Source: Deltaproteobacteria bacterium
GTDB lineage: Bacteria; UBA10199; GCA-002796325; JACPFF01
Direction of reading: 5' to 3'
Assembly: GCA_016183065.1 (NCBI GenBank)
Contig: JACPFF010000019.1
Location: forward strand, 1-64,000
DNA: 64,000 nt
In this document: positions 45,781-55,313 of the stretch, in pieces
Layout: each line of letters starts with the position of its first letter
How positions within the stretch are numbered: the first letter of the stretch is position 1
Translations under genes and position numbers: made by a program
The notes under the pieces: model-generated
What the model saw: the letters and a program-made list of their open reading frames with translations, nothing else
What the model was told of the DNA's origin: nothing
The model's database searches: none

Positions 45781-45785
45781 TTGCG

Positions 45786-47159
45786 ATGTTTCGACAATAT
45801 CAACATATCCATTTTGTCGGAATCGGGGGTATCGGCATGAGCGGCATTGCGGAGGTCTTGCTGACCCTCGGGTATGCCGTGAGCGGTTCCGATCTCCGGT
45901 CGAGTGCCATCACCCGCCATTTGAAGCGACGGGGGGCCCGCATTGCGTATGGGCACAAAAGAGAGCAGATCAATGGCGCGCATGTGGTGGTGACCTCGTC
46001 GGCCATCGTGGGGACGAATCCCGAGGTGCGGGAGGCGAGAGCGCGCGGTATTCCGGTCGTCCCCCGCGCGGAGATGCTCGCCGAGCTGATGCGGCTGAAA
46101 TACGGAATTGCGATTGCGGGGACGCACGGCAAGACCACCACGACGTCCCTTATTGCGCACGTCCTGGCGGGCGGCGGTCTCGATCCGACGATTGTCATCG
46201 GCGGGCGCGTCAATAGCTGGCGGACAAATGCGCGTCTGGGCAAGGGGAATTATCTCGTGGCCGAGGCCGATGAAAGCGACCGGTCTTTTCTCAAGCTGAC
46301 GCCCACCATTGCCATCATCACGAATATCGATCCCGAGCATATGGAAAATTACCGCAACTTTGCGGATGTCCGCCGGGCCTATCTGGCCTTTGCCGAAAAG
46401 GTCCCATTTTACGGGTTTGCCGTCTGTTGTGTCGACCATCCGGAAGTGCGTGCCATGCGGCGCCAATGTACGCGACCGGTCATGACATACGGGATCACGG
46501 AGTCCGCGGATTTTACCGCGACCCGGATCCGGCAGATCGAGGACCGGCTCCACTTTACGGTCTTGTATCGTGGTACACCGCTCGGCGAGGTGGCATTGCA
46601 GATGCCGGGGCGGCATAACGTCGTGAATGCCCTGGCCGCGGTCGCCGTGGGCCACCTGCTCGAGGTTCCCTTTGCAAAGATTGTCAGGGGACTTGCGCGC
46701 TTCAAGGGGATTGAACGGCGGTTTCAGGTCCTCTATCGGCACGGTCCACTGGTCGTGAACGATTATGCCCATCATCCGGCGGAACTGCGGGCCACCATCC
46801 AGGCGGCACGCGACGGCTGGCCGCAACGGCGTGTGATCGTGGTGCACCAACCGCATCGCTATTCACGGCTCTGCGCATTGTTTCGCGAATTCGTCGACGT
46901 GCTGGCCGAGGCCGATGCCGTCATCCTCATGCGGCTCTACGCGGCGGGAGAATCACCACTGCCCGGTATTTCGGCGCGCCGCCTGTGGGGCATGCTGCGA
47001 CGGCGCTCATCGGCCCTGTCGGTCAAATACGCGGAAGCGCCGGAGAAGGTCGTTGAGTTGGTGGAGGAGATGACCACACCTGAGGATATCGTCCTTTTTT
47101 TGGGGGCTGGCGATATCTGGAAAGTCGGCATGACCTATGCGCGGAGAGTGAAACGATGA
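45786..47159 (+). CDS. murC: UDP-MurNAc:L-alanine ligase
   Basis: A 457-residue Mur ligase for the first peptide residue. It has HFVGIGGIGMSGIAEVL at the N-terminus, the ATP loop IAGTHGKTTTTSLI, EADESDRSFL and the NDYAHHPAEL motif (Asn in place of the common Asp). It is separate from the recycling ligase Mpl at 19.6 kb. The start five bases after the murG stop is the only reasonable ATG. The stop overlaps murB (ATGA). Confidence 0.96.
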   Translation: MFRQYQHIHFVGIGGIGMSGIAEVLLTLGYAVSGSDLRSSAITRHLKRRGARIAYGHKREQINGAHVVVTSSAIVGTNPEVREARARGIPVVPRAEMLAELMRLKYGIAIAGTHGKTTTTSLIAHVLAGGGLDPTIVIGGRVNSWRTNARLGKGNYLVAEADESDRSFLKLTPTIAIITNIDPEHMENYRNFADVRRAYLAFAEKVPFYGFAVCCVDHPEVRAMRRQCTRPVMTYGITESADFTATRIRQIEDRLHFTVLYRGTPLGEVALQMPGRHNVVNALAAVAVGHLLEVPFAKIVRGLARFKGIERRFQVLYRHGPLVVNDYAHHPAELRATIQAARDGWPQRRVIVVHQPHRYSRLCALFREFVDVLAEADAVILMRLYAAGESPLPGISARRLWGMLRRRSSALSVKYAEAPEKVVELVEEMTTPEDIVLFLGAGDIWKVGMTYARRVKR

Positions 47160-48097
47160 CCCTCACGGCAGCACAACGGGAACGATTGCAGCAGCTCACA
47201 CGCGATGCTGCCCGCTTTGATGAGCCGATGCAACGGCATATCACGATGCAGGTGGGTGGGGTTGCCGATGCCTGGGTTCAGCCCCAGGGACTCGACGAAT
47301 TGCAGGCCGTACTCCACTTTGCCAGGGAGAGTGACGTGGCCTGCATGATTGTCGGTCGTGGCAGCAACCTCCTGGTGCGGGACGGCGGGATTCGCGGCGT
47401 GGTCATCCATCTTGGGCATTTTGACCGGCTGGCGATCGAGCCGTCGAACGAAGTCCCCGCGGATCCGGACTATGTCGTCCTCGTGGCCGAGGCCGGTGTC
47501 AAACTCAAACGCCTCCTCGGGTTGTGTGCGGAAGAGGGGTTCTCGGGCCTCGAAGGTCTGGAGGGTGTGCCGGGGACGGTGGGCGGCGCGGTGGTGATGA
47601 ATGCGGGGACACCCGCCGGTGTCATTGGCGATGCCGTCATTGACGTGTGCTATCTCGATCGCCAGGCACAACAGATCACGCGCACGGCAGCCCAGCTCGC
47701 CTTTGCCTATCGCTCGACCAAAATTCCGAAGACCGCGATTGTCATCCACACGCGCCTGCGCGTGACCCGCGTGGAACCGGTGGCGGTGCGGGAGCGGTTA
47801 CAGCAACTGCGACAGCAACGGATGGCATGCCAGCCGGGGAGACAACCGTGCGTGGGGTCGGTGTTTCGCAATCCCCCCAAGGGATCGGCATGGATGCTGG
47901 TGGATGAGGCCGGGCTGCGCGGCGTCCGCATTGGCGGTGCGCGCATTTCGGAGCAGCATGCCAACTGGATCGTCAACGAAGGGAATGCCACGGCCAGGGA
48001 TGTCGAGACCCTCATCCGGCTGGTGCGTGAAAAGGTCAAAGAGAAGTGCGGAGTCTTGTTGGATCCGGAAGTGATGATTGTCGGAGAGGAACCGTGA
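47156..48097 (+). CDS. murB: UDP-N-acetylenolpyruvoylglucosamine reductase
   Basis: A 313-residue FAD enzyme that makes UDP-MurNAc. The FAD-binding VGRGSNLLVRDGG and GLEGVPGTVGGAVVMNAG motifs, the catalytic serine in CVGSVFRNP and the closing GARISEQHANWIVN are present. It resembles the shorter type II MurB. Start and stop overlap murC and possibly ddl, suggesting tight coupling. Confidence 0.96.
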   Translation: MTLTAAQRERLQQLTRDAARFDEPMQRHITMQVGGVADAWVQPQGLDELQAVLHFARESDVACMIVGRGSNLLVRDGGIRGVVIHLGHFDRLAIEPSNEVPADPDYVVLVAEAGVKLKRLLGLCAEEGFSGLEGLEGVPGTVGGAVVMNAGTPAGVIGDAVIDVCYLDRQAQQITRTAAQLAFAYRSTKIPKTAIVIHTRLRVTRVEPVAVRERLQQLRQQRMACQPGRQPCVGSVFRNPPKGSAWMLVDEAGLRGVRIGGARISEQHANWIVNEGNATARDVETLIRLVREKVKEKCGVLLDPEVMIVGEEP

Positions 48098-48099
48098 CC

Positions 48100-49044
48100 A
48101 TGACAACAAACCAATGGCGTGGCAAGCGGATCGGAATCTTGATGGGCGGCATCTCCAAGGAGCGAGACGTCTCGCTGCGCACCGGAAAGGCCATGGCCTC
48201 GGCGTTTGAACGGCTCGGGTATACGGTGGTGCCTGTGGACGTGCGCGACGATCTCGTGACACGGTTGCGCGCCACGCCGATCGATGTGGCCGTCATCGCG
48301 CTGCACGGCACGTATGGCGAAGATGGGTGCATCCAGGGACTGCTCGAGTGGCTCCGCATTCCCTATACGGGCGCCAGTGTCATGGGTTCGGCAGTCGCCA
48401 TGGACAAGGTGGTGTGCAAACATGTGGCGCACGATATCGGGATCCCCGTTGCCGATGGCCATCTCTTTCATGCCGCAGTCGAGTCCGTCGAGGAATGCGC
48501 CAGGCGGATGACACTCGCCCTCCCAGTGATTGTGAAGCCGGTCCGCGAGGGTTCGACCATTGGGGTCACGATCGTCCAGACACCGGAGGCGCTCCCGGAC
48601 GCGCTACGACTTGCCGCGACCTCGGACGAAAAAGTGCTCATCGAAACCTTCGTGACCGGACAGGAAGTGACGGTGGGGTGGCTTGGCGGGACTGTGCTTA
48701 CCCCGCTGGAGATTGCCCCAAAGGACGGCTTTTACAACTTTGCGGCAAAATACACCAAGGGGATGACGGAATATATCCTCCCCGCGCGGATCCCGGCCGC
48801 CACGGCCGCGCAACTCGGGGCATGGACGACGCGCCTGTGCGCCGTCCTGGACTGTCGTGGCATGGCCCGTGCGGATTACATGGTCCGGCCTGACGGCCGT
48901 GCCGTCTTTCTCGAACTCAATACCATCCCCGGCATGACCGAACTGTCGCTTGTGCCACAGGCCGCGGCCTATGCGGGGATTGCATTCGATGAGGTGTGTG
49001 ACCGTGTGCTGCAGGATGTCCTGCCGCGAGAGAGGTCGCGCTGA
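48100..49044 (+). CDS. ddl: D-alanine:D-alanine ligase
   Basis: A 314-residue ATP-grasp enzyme making D-Ala-D-Ala, the substrate of MurF. Visible are GGISKERDVSLRTG, LHGTYGEDGCIQGLLE, KPVREGSTIGV and LELNTIPGMTELSL. A GTG at 48094 overlapping the murB stop (GTGA) is a possible alternative start; GGAGAGG at 48083-48089 could serve either. The stop overlaps ftsQ by one base. Confidence 0.96.
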   Translation: MTTNQWRGKRIGILMGGISKERDVSLRTGKAMASAFERLGYTVVPVDVRDDLVTRLRATPIDVAVIALHGTYGEDGCIQGLLEWLRIPYTGASVMGSAVAMDKVVCKHVAHDIGIPVADGHLFHAAVESVEECARRMTLALPVIVKPVREGSTIGVTIVQTPEALPDALRLAATSDEKVLIETFVTGQEVTVGWLGGTVLTPLEIAPKDGFYNFAAKYTKGMTEYILPARIPAATAAQLGAWTTRLCAVLDCRGMARADYMVRPDGRAVFLELNTIPGMTELSLVPQAAAYAGIAFDEVCDRVLQDVLPRERSR

Positions 49045-49850
49045 TGAACCAACTGTTGCAACATCAGATGGTGCAACGGCAGCGGCAGCGCAAGGCGCGT
49101 CTGCGAAAGAGCATTCTGCAGGTGGAGCGGATCGCCCGGGTGGTCTTCGTATGGGCCTGTGGCATCGGTCTCCTGTACGGTGCCTACATGGCGATTTTTA
49201 CCCACGATTTTTTTCGGGTCAGCACCGTGGTGATTCGGGGAGATCTGCAGCGGTTGGATGAGGCAACGATTCGCGATCGGGCAGGGGTGGCCGTGGGGGA
49301 CCACCTCTTCCGTCTCTCGATGCGCGACATCCAGGCGCGCCTGCAGGAAGAGCCATGGATTCGCGAGGTGGCGGTGCGGCGCAAACTTCCCAATACCATC
49401 TGGATTTTCGTCATCGAATACGATGCCGCCGCCATTGTCTACGGAGACGCGTTTTTCCTCACAGACGCCGAAGGGCATATTTTCAAACAGGCCTCCCTGG
49501 AAGAGTTGGGTGATCTCCCCATCCTTTCGGGGATTGATGACATGACGATCGATCAGCAGGGGGTGCGGCGTTCGACGGAACTGTTGCAGCTCCTCGATGT
49601 CTACCACCTCTTCGATCGGCATCCATTGTCGGAGCATTTTGGCTGCTCGGAAATCGTGCGTGAGCGGTATGGCCATATTTCCATTGTCACCGACCAGCCG
49701 GCCGTGCGGTTCCGATTGGGCGAGCATCCGTCACGGGCCCAGTTGGATCGTCTCTACACGGTCTTGTCGGCGCTCACCTCGACGGGACGAACGGTCAGTG
49801 CGATCGATCTCTTCATGGAACGAAAGGTGGTTGTCCGCTATGATACATAA
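49044..49850 (+). CDS. ftsQ: Cell division protein FtsQ
   Basis: A 268-residue bitopic protein. A basic cytoplasmic head (QRQRQRKARLRKS) is followed by a membrane helix about residues 33-51, then a POTRA domain (FFRVSTVVIRGDLQRLDEAT) and a beta domain (EPWIREVAVRRKLPNTIWI). It links early and late division proteins with FtsL and FtsB. The repeat-filled gap after it is the largest in the cluster. Confidence 0.93.
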   Translation: MNQLLQHQMVQRQRQRKARLRKSILQVERIARVVFVWACGIGLLYGAYMAIFTHDFFRVSTVVIRGDLQRLDEATIRDRAGVAVGDHLFRLSMRDIQARLQEEPWIREVAVRRKLPNTIWIFVIEYDAAAIVYGDAFFLTDAEGHIFKQASLEELGDLPILSGIDDMTIDQQGVRRSTELLQLLDVYHLFDRHPLSEHFGCSEIVRERYGHISIVTDQPAVRFRLGEHPSRAQLDRLYTVLSALTSTGRTVSAIDLFMERKVVVRYDT

Positions 49851-49905
49851 CTTTTTTTCCACGAACGCGTGGAGATACGATATACAGAGCACCTCTCAAA
49901 ACATC

Positions 49906-49925
49906 ATCCCGGCTTTCGCCGGGAT
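49906..49925. repeat. Short REP-like palindrome
   Basis: ATCCCGGC-tttc-GCCGGGAT is a perfect 8-bp stem with a 4-base loop, similar to 6613-6632. It lies in the ftsQ-ftsA gap and belongs to a different repeat type from the element just downstream. Confidence 0.65.
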
Positions 49926-49984
49926 CCAGGTGTTGTTGAGTGCACGACCGGATAGTTCCTGAAAGCGCCGGGCATTCGTGTGAC

Positions 49985-50061
49985 CCCGACAGCCAAGCTG
50001 CGCAGCGGCGCTGAGGGGAGACTCCACCGGCTTTGCCGGTGGAGGGGGCGACGCAAGCCCC
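49985..50061 (-). repeat. Fragment of the palindromic element (left half) before ftsA
   Basis: On the minus strand this begins GGGGCTTGCGTCGCCCCCTC, continues with hairpin CTCCACCGGC-aaa-GCCGGTGGAG and CTCAGCGCCGC, and stops near GTCGGGGTCA. It matches the left half of the murF element. The hairpin carries a paired change (CAGCGG to CACCGG on both arms), which keeps the stem intact. It ends 28 bp before the ftsA ATG. Confidence 0.82.
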
Positions 50062-50089
50062 TTATATCGACGATGATGAAGGGGGATCT

Positions 50090-51319
50090 ATGGGAAAACG
50101 AGATGAACTAGTCGTCGGCCTCGATATCGGGACCACGAAGATTTGCGCGATTGTCGGGGAGGTGGCCGATGATGGGATCAACATCATCGGCATTGGCACC
50201 TACCCCTCCCGTGGCATGCGCAAAGGGGTCGTGGTCAATATCGAGAGCACCGTCGAGGCAATCAAGAAGTCGATCGAAGAAGCGGAACTGATGGCGGGAT
50301 GCGATATCACCGGCGTCTATGCCGGTATTGCGGGGGCGCATATCCGCGGCATCAACAGTCGGGGGATTGTGGCGGTGAAAGACAAGGAGGTCCGCCCGGC
50401 CGATGTGAAGCGGGTGGTAGATGCCGCACAGGCCATCGCGATCCCGATGGATCGGGAGGTCATCCACGTCATTCCGCAGGAGTTCATTGTTGATGAGCAG
50501 GACGGCGTGAAAGATCCGGTCGGCATGAGCGGGGTGCGATTGGAAGCCAAGGTCCATATCGTCACCTCGACCGTGAGTGCCGTGCAAAATGTCGTGAAAT
50601 GCTGCAATCGCGCGGGATTGACCGTGCATGAAATCATTCTGCAGCAGTTGGCGAGTGCCGAGTCGACCTTGCAGCAGGATGAGAAGGAATTGGGGGCAGT
50701 GCTGATCGATATCGGCGGTGGGACGACCGATGTGGCGATCTACAACGGCGGGAGCGTGATGTACACCTCGGTCTTGCCTATCGGCGGAAATCACCTCACC
50801 AATGACGTGGCGGTGGGACTCCGGACTCCGGCCCATGAGGCGGAAAAAGTGAAGCAGCGTTACGGCTGCGTGCTCGGGGCGATGGTGCAAAAGGAAGAAA
50901 CAATCGAGGTGGCGAGTGTCGGAGGGCGGAGTCCGCGCGTCCTGTCGCGTCGGATCCTCTCGGAGATCCTGGAACCACGCGTGGAAGAGCTCTTTCAGCT
51001 CGTGCGGCAGGAGATCGTCCGGTCCGGATTCGAGGACCGTGTCGCGGCCGGCATTGTCCTCACCGGGGGCTGTTCGATGCTCGACGGAATGCCGGAGCTG
51101 GCGGAACAGATCCTCAATCTGCCGGTCCGTCGCGGGTTGCCGCGCGGTGTCGGCGGACTGGTCGATGTGGTGCGCAGCCCCATGTACGGTACCGGCGTTG
51201 GTCTCGTGATGACCGGGGCGCGCACGATGCATGAAACAACCCGCGTAATGCCCACGACCACGGGCACCTACGGGAAATTGAAGGGTCGGGTCAAAGAGTG
51301 GTTCGGGGAAATATTCTGA
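50090..51319 (+). CDS. ftsA: Cell division protein FtsA
   Basis: A 409-residue actin-like protein that anchors FtsZ to the membrane. Phosphate loop GLDIGTTKICAIV, LIDIGGGTTDVAIY and TGGCSMLDGM are intact, and a C-terminal amphipathic helix (GRVKEWFGEIF) is the membrane anchor. GGGGG seven bases before the ATG at 50090 sets the start. A longer frame reading back through the repeat is rejected. Confidence 0.96.
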   Translation: MGKRDELVVGLDIGTTKICAIVGEVADDGINIIGIGTYPSRGMRKGVVVNIESTVEAIKKSIEEAELMAGCDITGVYAGIAGAHIRGINSRGIVAVKDKEVRPADVKRVVDAAQAIAIPMDREVIHVIPQEFIVDEQDGVKDPVGMSGVRLEAKVHIVTSTVSAVQNVVKCCNRAGLTVHEIILQQLASAESTLQQDEKELGAVLIDIGGGTTDVAIYNGGSVMYTSVLPIGGNHLTNDVAVGLRTPAHEAEKVKQRYGCVLGAMVQKEETIEVASVGGRSPRVLSRRILSEILEPRVEELFQLVRQEIVRSGFEDRVAAGIVLTGGCSMLDGMPELAEQILNLPVRRGLPRGVGGLVDVVRSPMYGTGVGLVMTGARTMHETTRVMPTTTGTYGKLKGRVKEWFGEIF

Positions 51320-51349
51320 CACAGACGGTGGACAACCGGGGGAGGAACT

Positions 51350-52690
51350 ATGTTTGAATTTGTCGAACAAGATGTCGCCAAACACGGCGCAAAAATCAAG
51401 GTGATCGGTGTCGGTGGAGCCGGGGGGAACGCGATCAACACCATGATTCACGCGAATCTCGATGGGGTCGATTTCATTGCCGCCAATACGGACCTGCAGG
51501 CGCTGAGCGCCAACATGGCCACGACCAAATTGCAGATCGGCCGTGAACTGACCAAGGGGCTCGGCGCGGGTGCGGAACCCGACATCGGGCGCAATGCGGC
51601 GCTGGAAGACACGCGGCAAATCGCCGATGCCCTCATGGGGGCCGACATGGTCTTTGTCACCGCCGGCATGGGCGGCGGGACCGGGACGGGCGCGGCCGCG
51701 ATCGTGGCAAAGGTAGCGAAAGAATGCGGCGCGCTCACCGTGGGCGTCGTGACCAAGCCGTTCTCCTTCGAGGGGAAACGGCGCTCGCGCATGGCCGAAG
51801 AGGGGATTGTCCATTTGCGGGAAGAGGTCGACACGCTCATCACGATCCCCAATGAAAAACTGCTGGCGATTGCCGGCACGCATTCGAGCGTGATCGAGAC
51901 CTTCAAGATGGCCGACGATGTCTTGTTGCAGGCGGTCCGGGGCATTGCGAACCTGATCACCGTCCATGGATTGATCAATCTCGATTTTGCCGATGTCCGT
52001 ACCGTGATGAGTGAAATGGGGATGGCCTTGATGGGAACGGGGGTCGGCAGCGGCGAAAATCGCGCGATCGATGCGGCCACGAAAGCGATTTCGAGTCCGC
52101 TGTTGGAGAACATCTCCATTCACGGGGCCACGGGGATCCTGATCAATATTACCGGCGGGCGCGACATGACCTTGCATGAGATCAATGAGGCCTCGAAGCT
52201 GATCCAGGAAGAGGCCCACGAGGATGCGAACATCATCTTTGGCTCGGTCATTGACGAAGCCCTGGAAGACGAAATTCGCGTGACGGTGATTGCCACGGGC
52301 TTTGACCAATCCGGTCGGCGGGCGCGACCACCCCGCGTGGAACGGGACCAAGAACGGCGGGATCCGGCAGTCGAACGACGGGGCACTGTCGAGGAACCGA
52401 TCCGCTGGCACAATGTCCCGACGACACCGCATATGCAAGAACGTGCGCCGGTGACGGTGAATGTCCCCACCGGCGAAGACGGGCTGCAACTCGGGCTGCA
52501 GATGCTCCAGGAGGCCCCGGTTGGTGCCACGGTGGGACGCCCGTATCAGGAACGATGGCAGCCCGACGAAAGCGACCGCCGCCGCATGTCTCGTGCCGAT
52601 CTGCAAGAGCTCATGAACGAAGTGGGGATACCGGAGCTGCGTGAGGATCAATACGACATTCCCACGTTTCTTCGCAAACAGGCCGATTGA
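51350..52690 (+). CDS. ftsZ: Cell division tubulin homologue FtsZ
   Basis: A 446-residue GTPase forming the Z-ring. The tubulin signature GMGGGTGTG lies at residues 106-114, with [11 protein letters not shown] at the N-terminus. A variable linker (about 320-430) leads to a short conserved tail ([12 protein letters not shown]), the FtsA-binding peptide. GGGGGAGGAAC provides the ribosome site. It closes the dcw cluster; a 14-bp tandem duplication covers its stop codon. Confidence 0.97.
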   Translation: MFEFVEQDVAKHGAKIKVIGVGGAGGNAINTMIHANLDGVDFIAANTDLQALSANMATTKLQIGRELTKGLGAGAEPDIGRNAALEDTRQIADALMGADMVFVTAGMGGGTGTGAAAIVAKVAKECGALTVGVVTKPFSFEGKRRSRMAEEGIVHLREEVDTLITIPNEKLLAIAGTHSSVIETFKMADDVLLQAVRGIANLITVHGLINLDFADVRTVMSEMGMALMGTGVGSGENRAIDAATKAISSPLLENISIHGATGILINITGGRDMTLHEINEASKLIQEEAHEDANIIFGSVIDEALEDEIRVTVIATGFDQSGRRARPPRVERDQERRDPAVERRGTVEEPIRWHNVPTTPHMQERAPVTVNVPTGEDGLQLGLQMLQEAPVGATVGRPYQERWQPDESDRRRMSRADLQELMNEVGIPELREDQYDIPTFLRKQAD

Positions 52691-52709
52691 TGCGTGCCGA
52701 TTGATGCGT
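52682..52709 (+). repeat. 14-bp tandem duplication at the ftsZ stop
   Basis: GCCGATTGATGCGT occurs twice without a gap, the first copy containing the ftsZ TGA. It is followed by a short inverted repeat TGCGT/ACGCA (52705-52720). It is probably a slippage product. Confidence 0.7.
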
Positions 52710-52798
52710 GAATGAACGCACCATTGATCGTGGGATCCAGAAGTGGGGTTGTTTGCCGGATAATATATTGAAGAAATGACATTGACGTATGGTTCATT

Positions 52799-52827
52799 TT
52801 GACTCTATGCGTGGCCTCTTTTATACT
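52799..52827 (+). promoter_or_regulatory. Sigma70-type promoter before the lytic transglycosylase gene
   Basis: TTGACT (52799-52804) and TATACT (52822-52827) are 17 bp apart. This indicates separate transcription from the dcw cluster, with a leader of about 25 nt. Confidence 0.8.
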
Positions 52828-52859
52828 CGGCCATCGTAGCGACGAGGATCAATGACTCT

Positions 52860-55247
52860 ATGAGACGACTTACCGTTCTCTTCACCGGGGTGCTTATCAT
52901 GGCCTCAGGATGTGCGACCACGCAACGCGGGCAATGGTCACGCAGTCGCACATGGGAGAAGAAGGGGGGGGTGGTGCGTCTCTATGACAATGGGTCGCAT
53001 CCGCGCATTGGACGCCTCCCACGCACGGATGTGCCCTTGGCCGTCAATGACCGCGTGGTGGCCTGGATCGACTATTTCACGCGCTACGGCGAGAACGCCC
53101 GTTTTGGGCGGCATCTCGAACGCTCAGGACGTTATCTCGAAATGATGCGGGCCGCATTGCGTCGGCATGGCCTGCCGCAAGACTTGGTCTATATTGCGCT
53201 CATCGAGAGTGGGTTCCAGAATACGGCGCGGTCCCATGCCGCCGCGGTGGGGACATGGCAGTTTATCCAAAGTACGGCCCGTGGCTATGGCCTCGATATC
53301 AATTCATACATTGACGAACGCCGCGACCCGGAAAAAGCCGTGGATGCCGCCGCCCGCTATCTCAAAACGCTCTACGAGGAATTCGGCGACTGGTATCTGG
53401 CCATGGCCGGCTACAATGCCGGTGAGGGTCGCGTTCGCCGGGCGATTGCCCAATTTGGGACCAAGGATTTTTGGAGCCTCGCCTCGTACGGCAACCGGGC
53501 CTTTCGTGCCGAGACGCGCGAGTATGTCCCGAAATATATTGCCGCCACCATTATTGCCAAAGATCCGAAGCGTTTTGGGTTTGCCCATCTGAATTATCAC
53601 GAGCCCTGGGACTATGATCGGGCAAAGATTCAGGGGCAGACCGATCTGGCGGCTGTTGCCGACGCGGCCAAGGTCTCGCTCTCGGAAATCGAGGAGCTGA
53701 ATCCCGAGGTCCATTCCGGCGTGACACCGCCGGGAAAATATGAAGTGCGATTGCCGGTCGGCCGCGCCAGGACGTTCGGACGGCGGTTTGCCACCGTCGC
53801 GCGCAAATATCCGGTCGAATCCCGACAGATGCTTTCCTACCGTGTGCGCCGCGGGGATACCCTCCAGCGCATTGCGCGCCGCTATGGGCTCTCGCCCCGT
53901 CAACTGCTGGCCGCCAATCGCCTCCGATCGGCGCGATATCTGCGCGCGGGACAGGTGCTGGCTATTCCCGAGACGGCACAGGCCCAGTCCAAGGCGCGCG
54001 TGCTCGAGGTAGCCTCGGCCACTGGCGAGAAGGAGCGGATCGGCACAGAGAGTCTGCCGGTCACCGCTATTGTAGGGGCTCACGTCGCCCCCTCCAGCGG
54101 CAAAGCCGCTGGAGCCTCCCCCTCAACGCCGCAGTGCGGCTGGGTCGTGGGGCCCCGGACGTCAGTCCGCGGGGTGTCGTGCTCCGACGAAGCCTCTTCC
54201 CAGGGTGCCACAGGCATGAGCCCGTGGGGCCCCACCCTCGTCGTTCCAGCGCCAGAACCAGAACAGGTCGCGGTCGTGCCGCAACCGGTCGCACCAGCAC
54301 GCGTCGTGGCCAATGCAGCGCCAACCGCCGCCGCGCAGCGCAAGTTCCATCGCGTGCGGCGTGGCGACACCTTGGGCCAGATTGCCAAACGCTATCAGGT
54401 CCGTGTCACCGATCTGCGCAGATGGAATGCCGTGCAGGGCTCGAAAATTCGCGTGGGCCAGCGGCTCTATGTCGAAAAGGGGATATCGCCTCGTCCCGCG
54501 GCGGCGTTGGTTTCAACAGCGGTCGCAGCGGTACCCATCGTGCCGGCGCGGAAGCCTGGAGTGGCGGGCACCTATCGCGTACGCCGCGGCGATTCCCTCT
54601 ATGTCATTGCGCGGCGTTATGGCATGACGGTGAGAGAGCTCAAACAACGCAACGGCCTGACCACCAACCAACTCCGTGCGGGGGAGCGGCTTATTGTCTC
54701 CGGCCCCGTCGGTGTTGCGGCACAGGGCATGCCCACCACGACCCAGAACGGACCTACGGCCCTGGCAGAGCGCGCACCCCAGGCATCCCCAGCATATGCA
54801 ACCTATGTGATCAAATCCGGCGACACGCTGGGGACAATTGCCAGGGAGTACGGGATGACTGTGCCTGAGCTACGCCGGATCAATCAACTCGGCCCACGCA
54901 CCATGATCCGCGCTGGAAAGTCACTCAAGGTGGTCGATGCCACCCCGACACCCGAGACCTTGCCCAAGGGAGAACCGGTGGCTTCGATACCGACTGCCAC
55001 CACGCAGCCCGTGGCACTCAACGTGGAACCGTCGGCGTCGCAAAAACTGTGGTCAGATCGGCTTTCATTGCAGGCCCAAGCCGAGAGTGTCGGACGCCAG
55101 GTCATCTATCAGGTCAAGCCCGGCGATACGCTCTGGGACATTTCCAAGACCTACAATGTCAGCCCGGCGCAGATTCAGGATTGGAATAACATGGATGCGC
55201 CGTCGATCAAACCCGGCCAGAAATTGACCATTCGCATTTCGTCGTAA
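52860..55247 (+). CDS. mltD: MltD-like lytic transglycosylase lipoprotein with five LysM domains and an in-frame repeat
   Basis: A 795-residue lipoprotein (lipobox LIMASGC, Cys18). The SLT domain (about residues 85-235) carries the catalytic Glu in LIESGFQNTARSHAAAVGTW and the AGYNAGEGRV motif. Five LysM modules bind peptidoglycan: about residues 326-370, 498-541, 576-619, 643-690 and 748-793. The segment at residues 406-458 is encoded by the 159-bp palindromic element, between the first and second LysM. It falls in a low-complexity Ala/Pro linker, so function is probably kept. It cuts glycan strands in the outer periplasm. Confidence 0.93.
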   Translation: MRRLTVLFTGVLIMASGCATTQRGQWSRSRTWEKKGGVVRLYDNGSHPRIGRLPRTDVPLAVNDRVVAWIDYFTRYGENARFGRHLERSGRYLEMMRAALRRHGLPQDLVYIALIESGFQNTARSHAAAVGTWQFIQSTARGYGLDINSYIDERRDPEKAVDAAARYLKTLYEEFGDWYLAMAGYNAGEGRVRRAIAQFGTKDFWSLASYGNRAFRAETREYVPKYIAATIIAKDPKRFGFAHLNYHEPWDYDRAKIQGQTDLAAVADAAKVSLSEIEELNPEVHSGVTPPGKYEVRLPVGRARTFGRRFATVARKYPVESRQMLSYRVRRGDTLQRIARRYGLSPRQLLAANRLRSARYLRAGQVLAIPETAQAQSKARVLEVASATGEKERIGTESLPVTAIVGAHVAPSSGKAAGASPSTPQCGWVVGPRTSVRGVSCSDEASSQGATGMSPWGPTLVVPAPEPEQVAVVPQPVAPARVVANAAPTAAAQRKFHRVRRGDTLGQIAKRYQVRVTDLRRWNAVQGSKIRVGQRLYVEKGISPRPAAALVSTAVAAVPIVPARKPGVAGTYRVRRGDSLYVIARRYGMTVRELKQRNGLTTNQLRAGERLIVSGPVGVAAQGMPTTTQNGPTALAERAPQASPAYATYVIKSGDTLGTIAREYGMTVPELRRINQLGPRTMIRAGKSLKVVDATPTPETLPKGEPVASIPTATTQPVALNVEPSASQKLWSDRLSLQAQAESVGRQVIYQVKPGDTLWDISKTYNVSPAQIQDWNNMDAPSIKPGQKLTIRISS
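54075..54233 (+). repeat. 159-bp palindromic element inserted in the lytic transglycosylase gene
   Basis: It has the same length and ends as the murF element (GGGGCTCACG to GTGGGGCCCC), with 8 base differences. It starts on a codon boundary and is read in the same frame, giving GAHVAPSSGKAAGASPS and onward. Three of the eight changes are silent. No flanking direct duplication is visible, but the left flank CTATTGTA resembles the murF flank CCATTGCA. Confidence 0.93.
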
Positions 55248-55313
55248 GAGCCTCAAAAAGTCCTTAAAATTTCAAATAGTTATAAACCGTATGACGTACC
55301 CGAATTTTTTTGT

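Noticed and set aside
45531-46856. 441-codon open frame antisense to murG and murC
   Set aside because: It is explained as a shadow of two conserved Mur genes.
50108-52651. 847-codon open frame antisense to ftsA and ftsZ
   Set aside because: It is the shadow of two intact conserved genes; high GC and third-position bias keep the antisense frame open. It has no motif, and spans the gap between genes.
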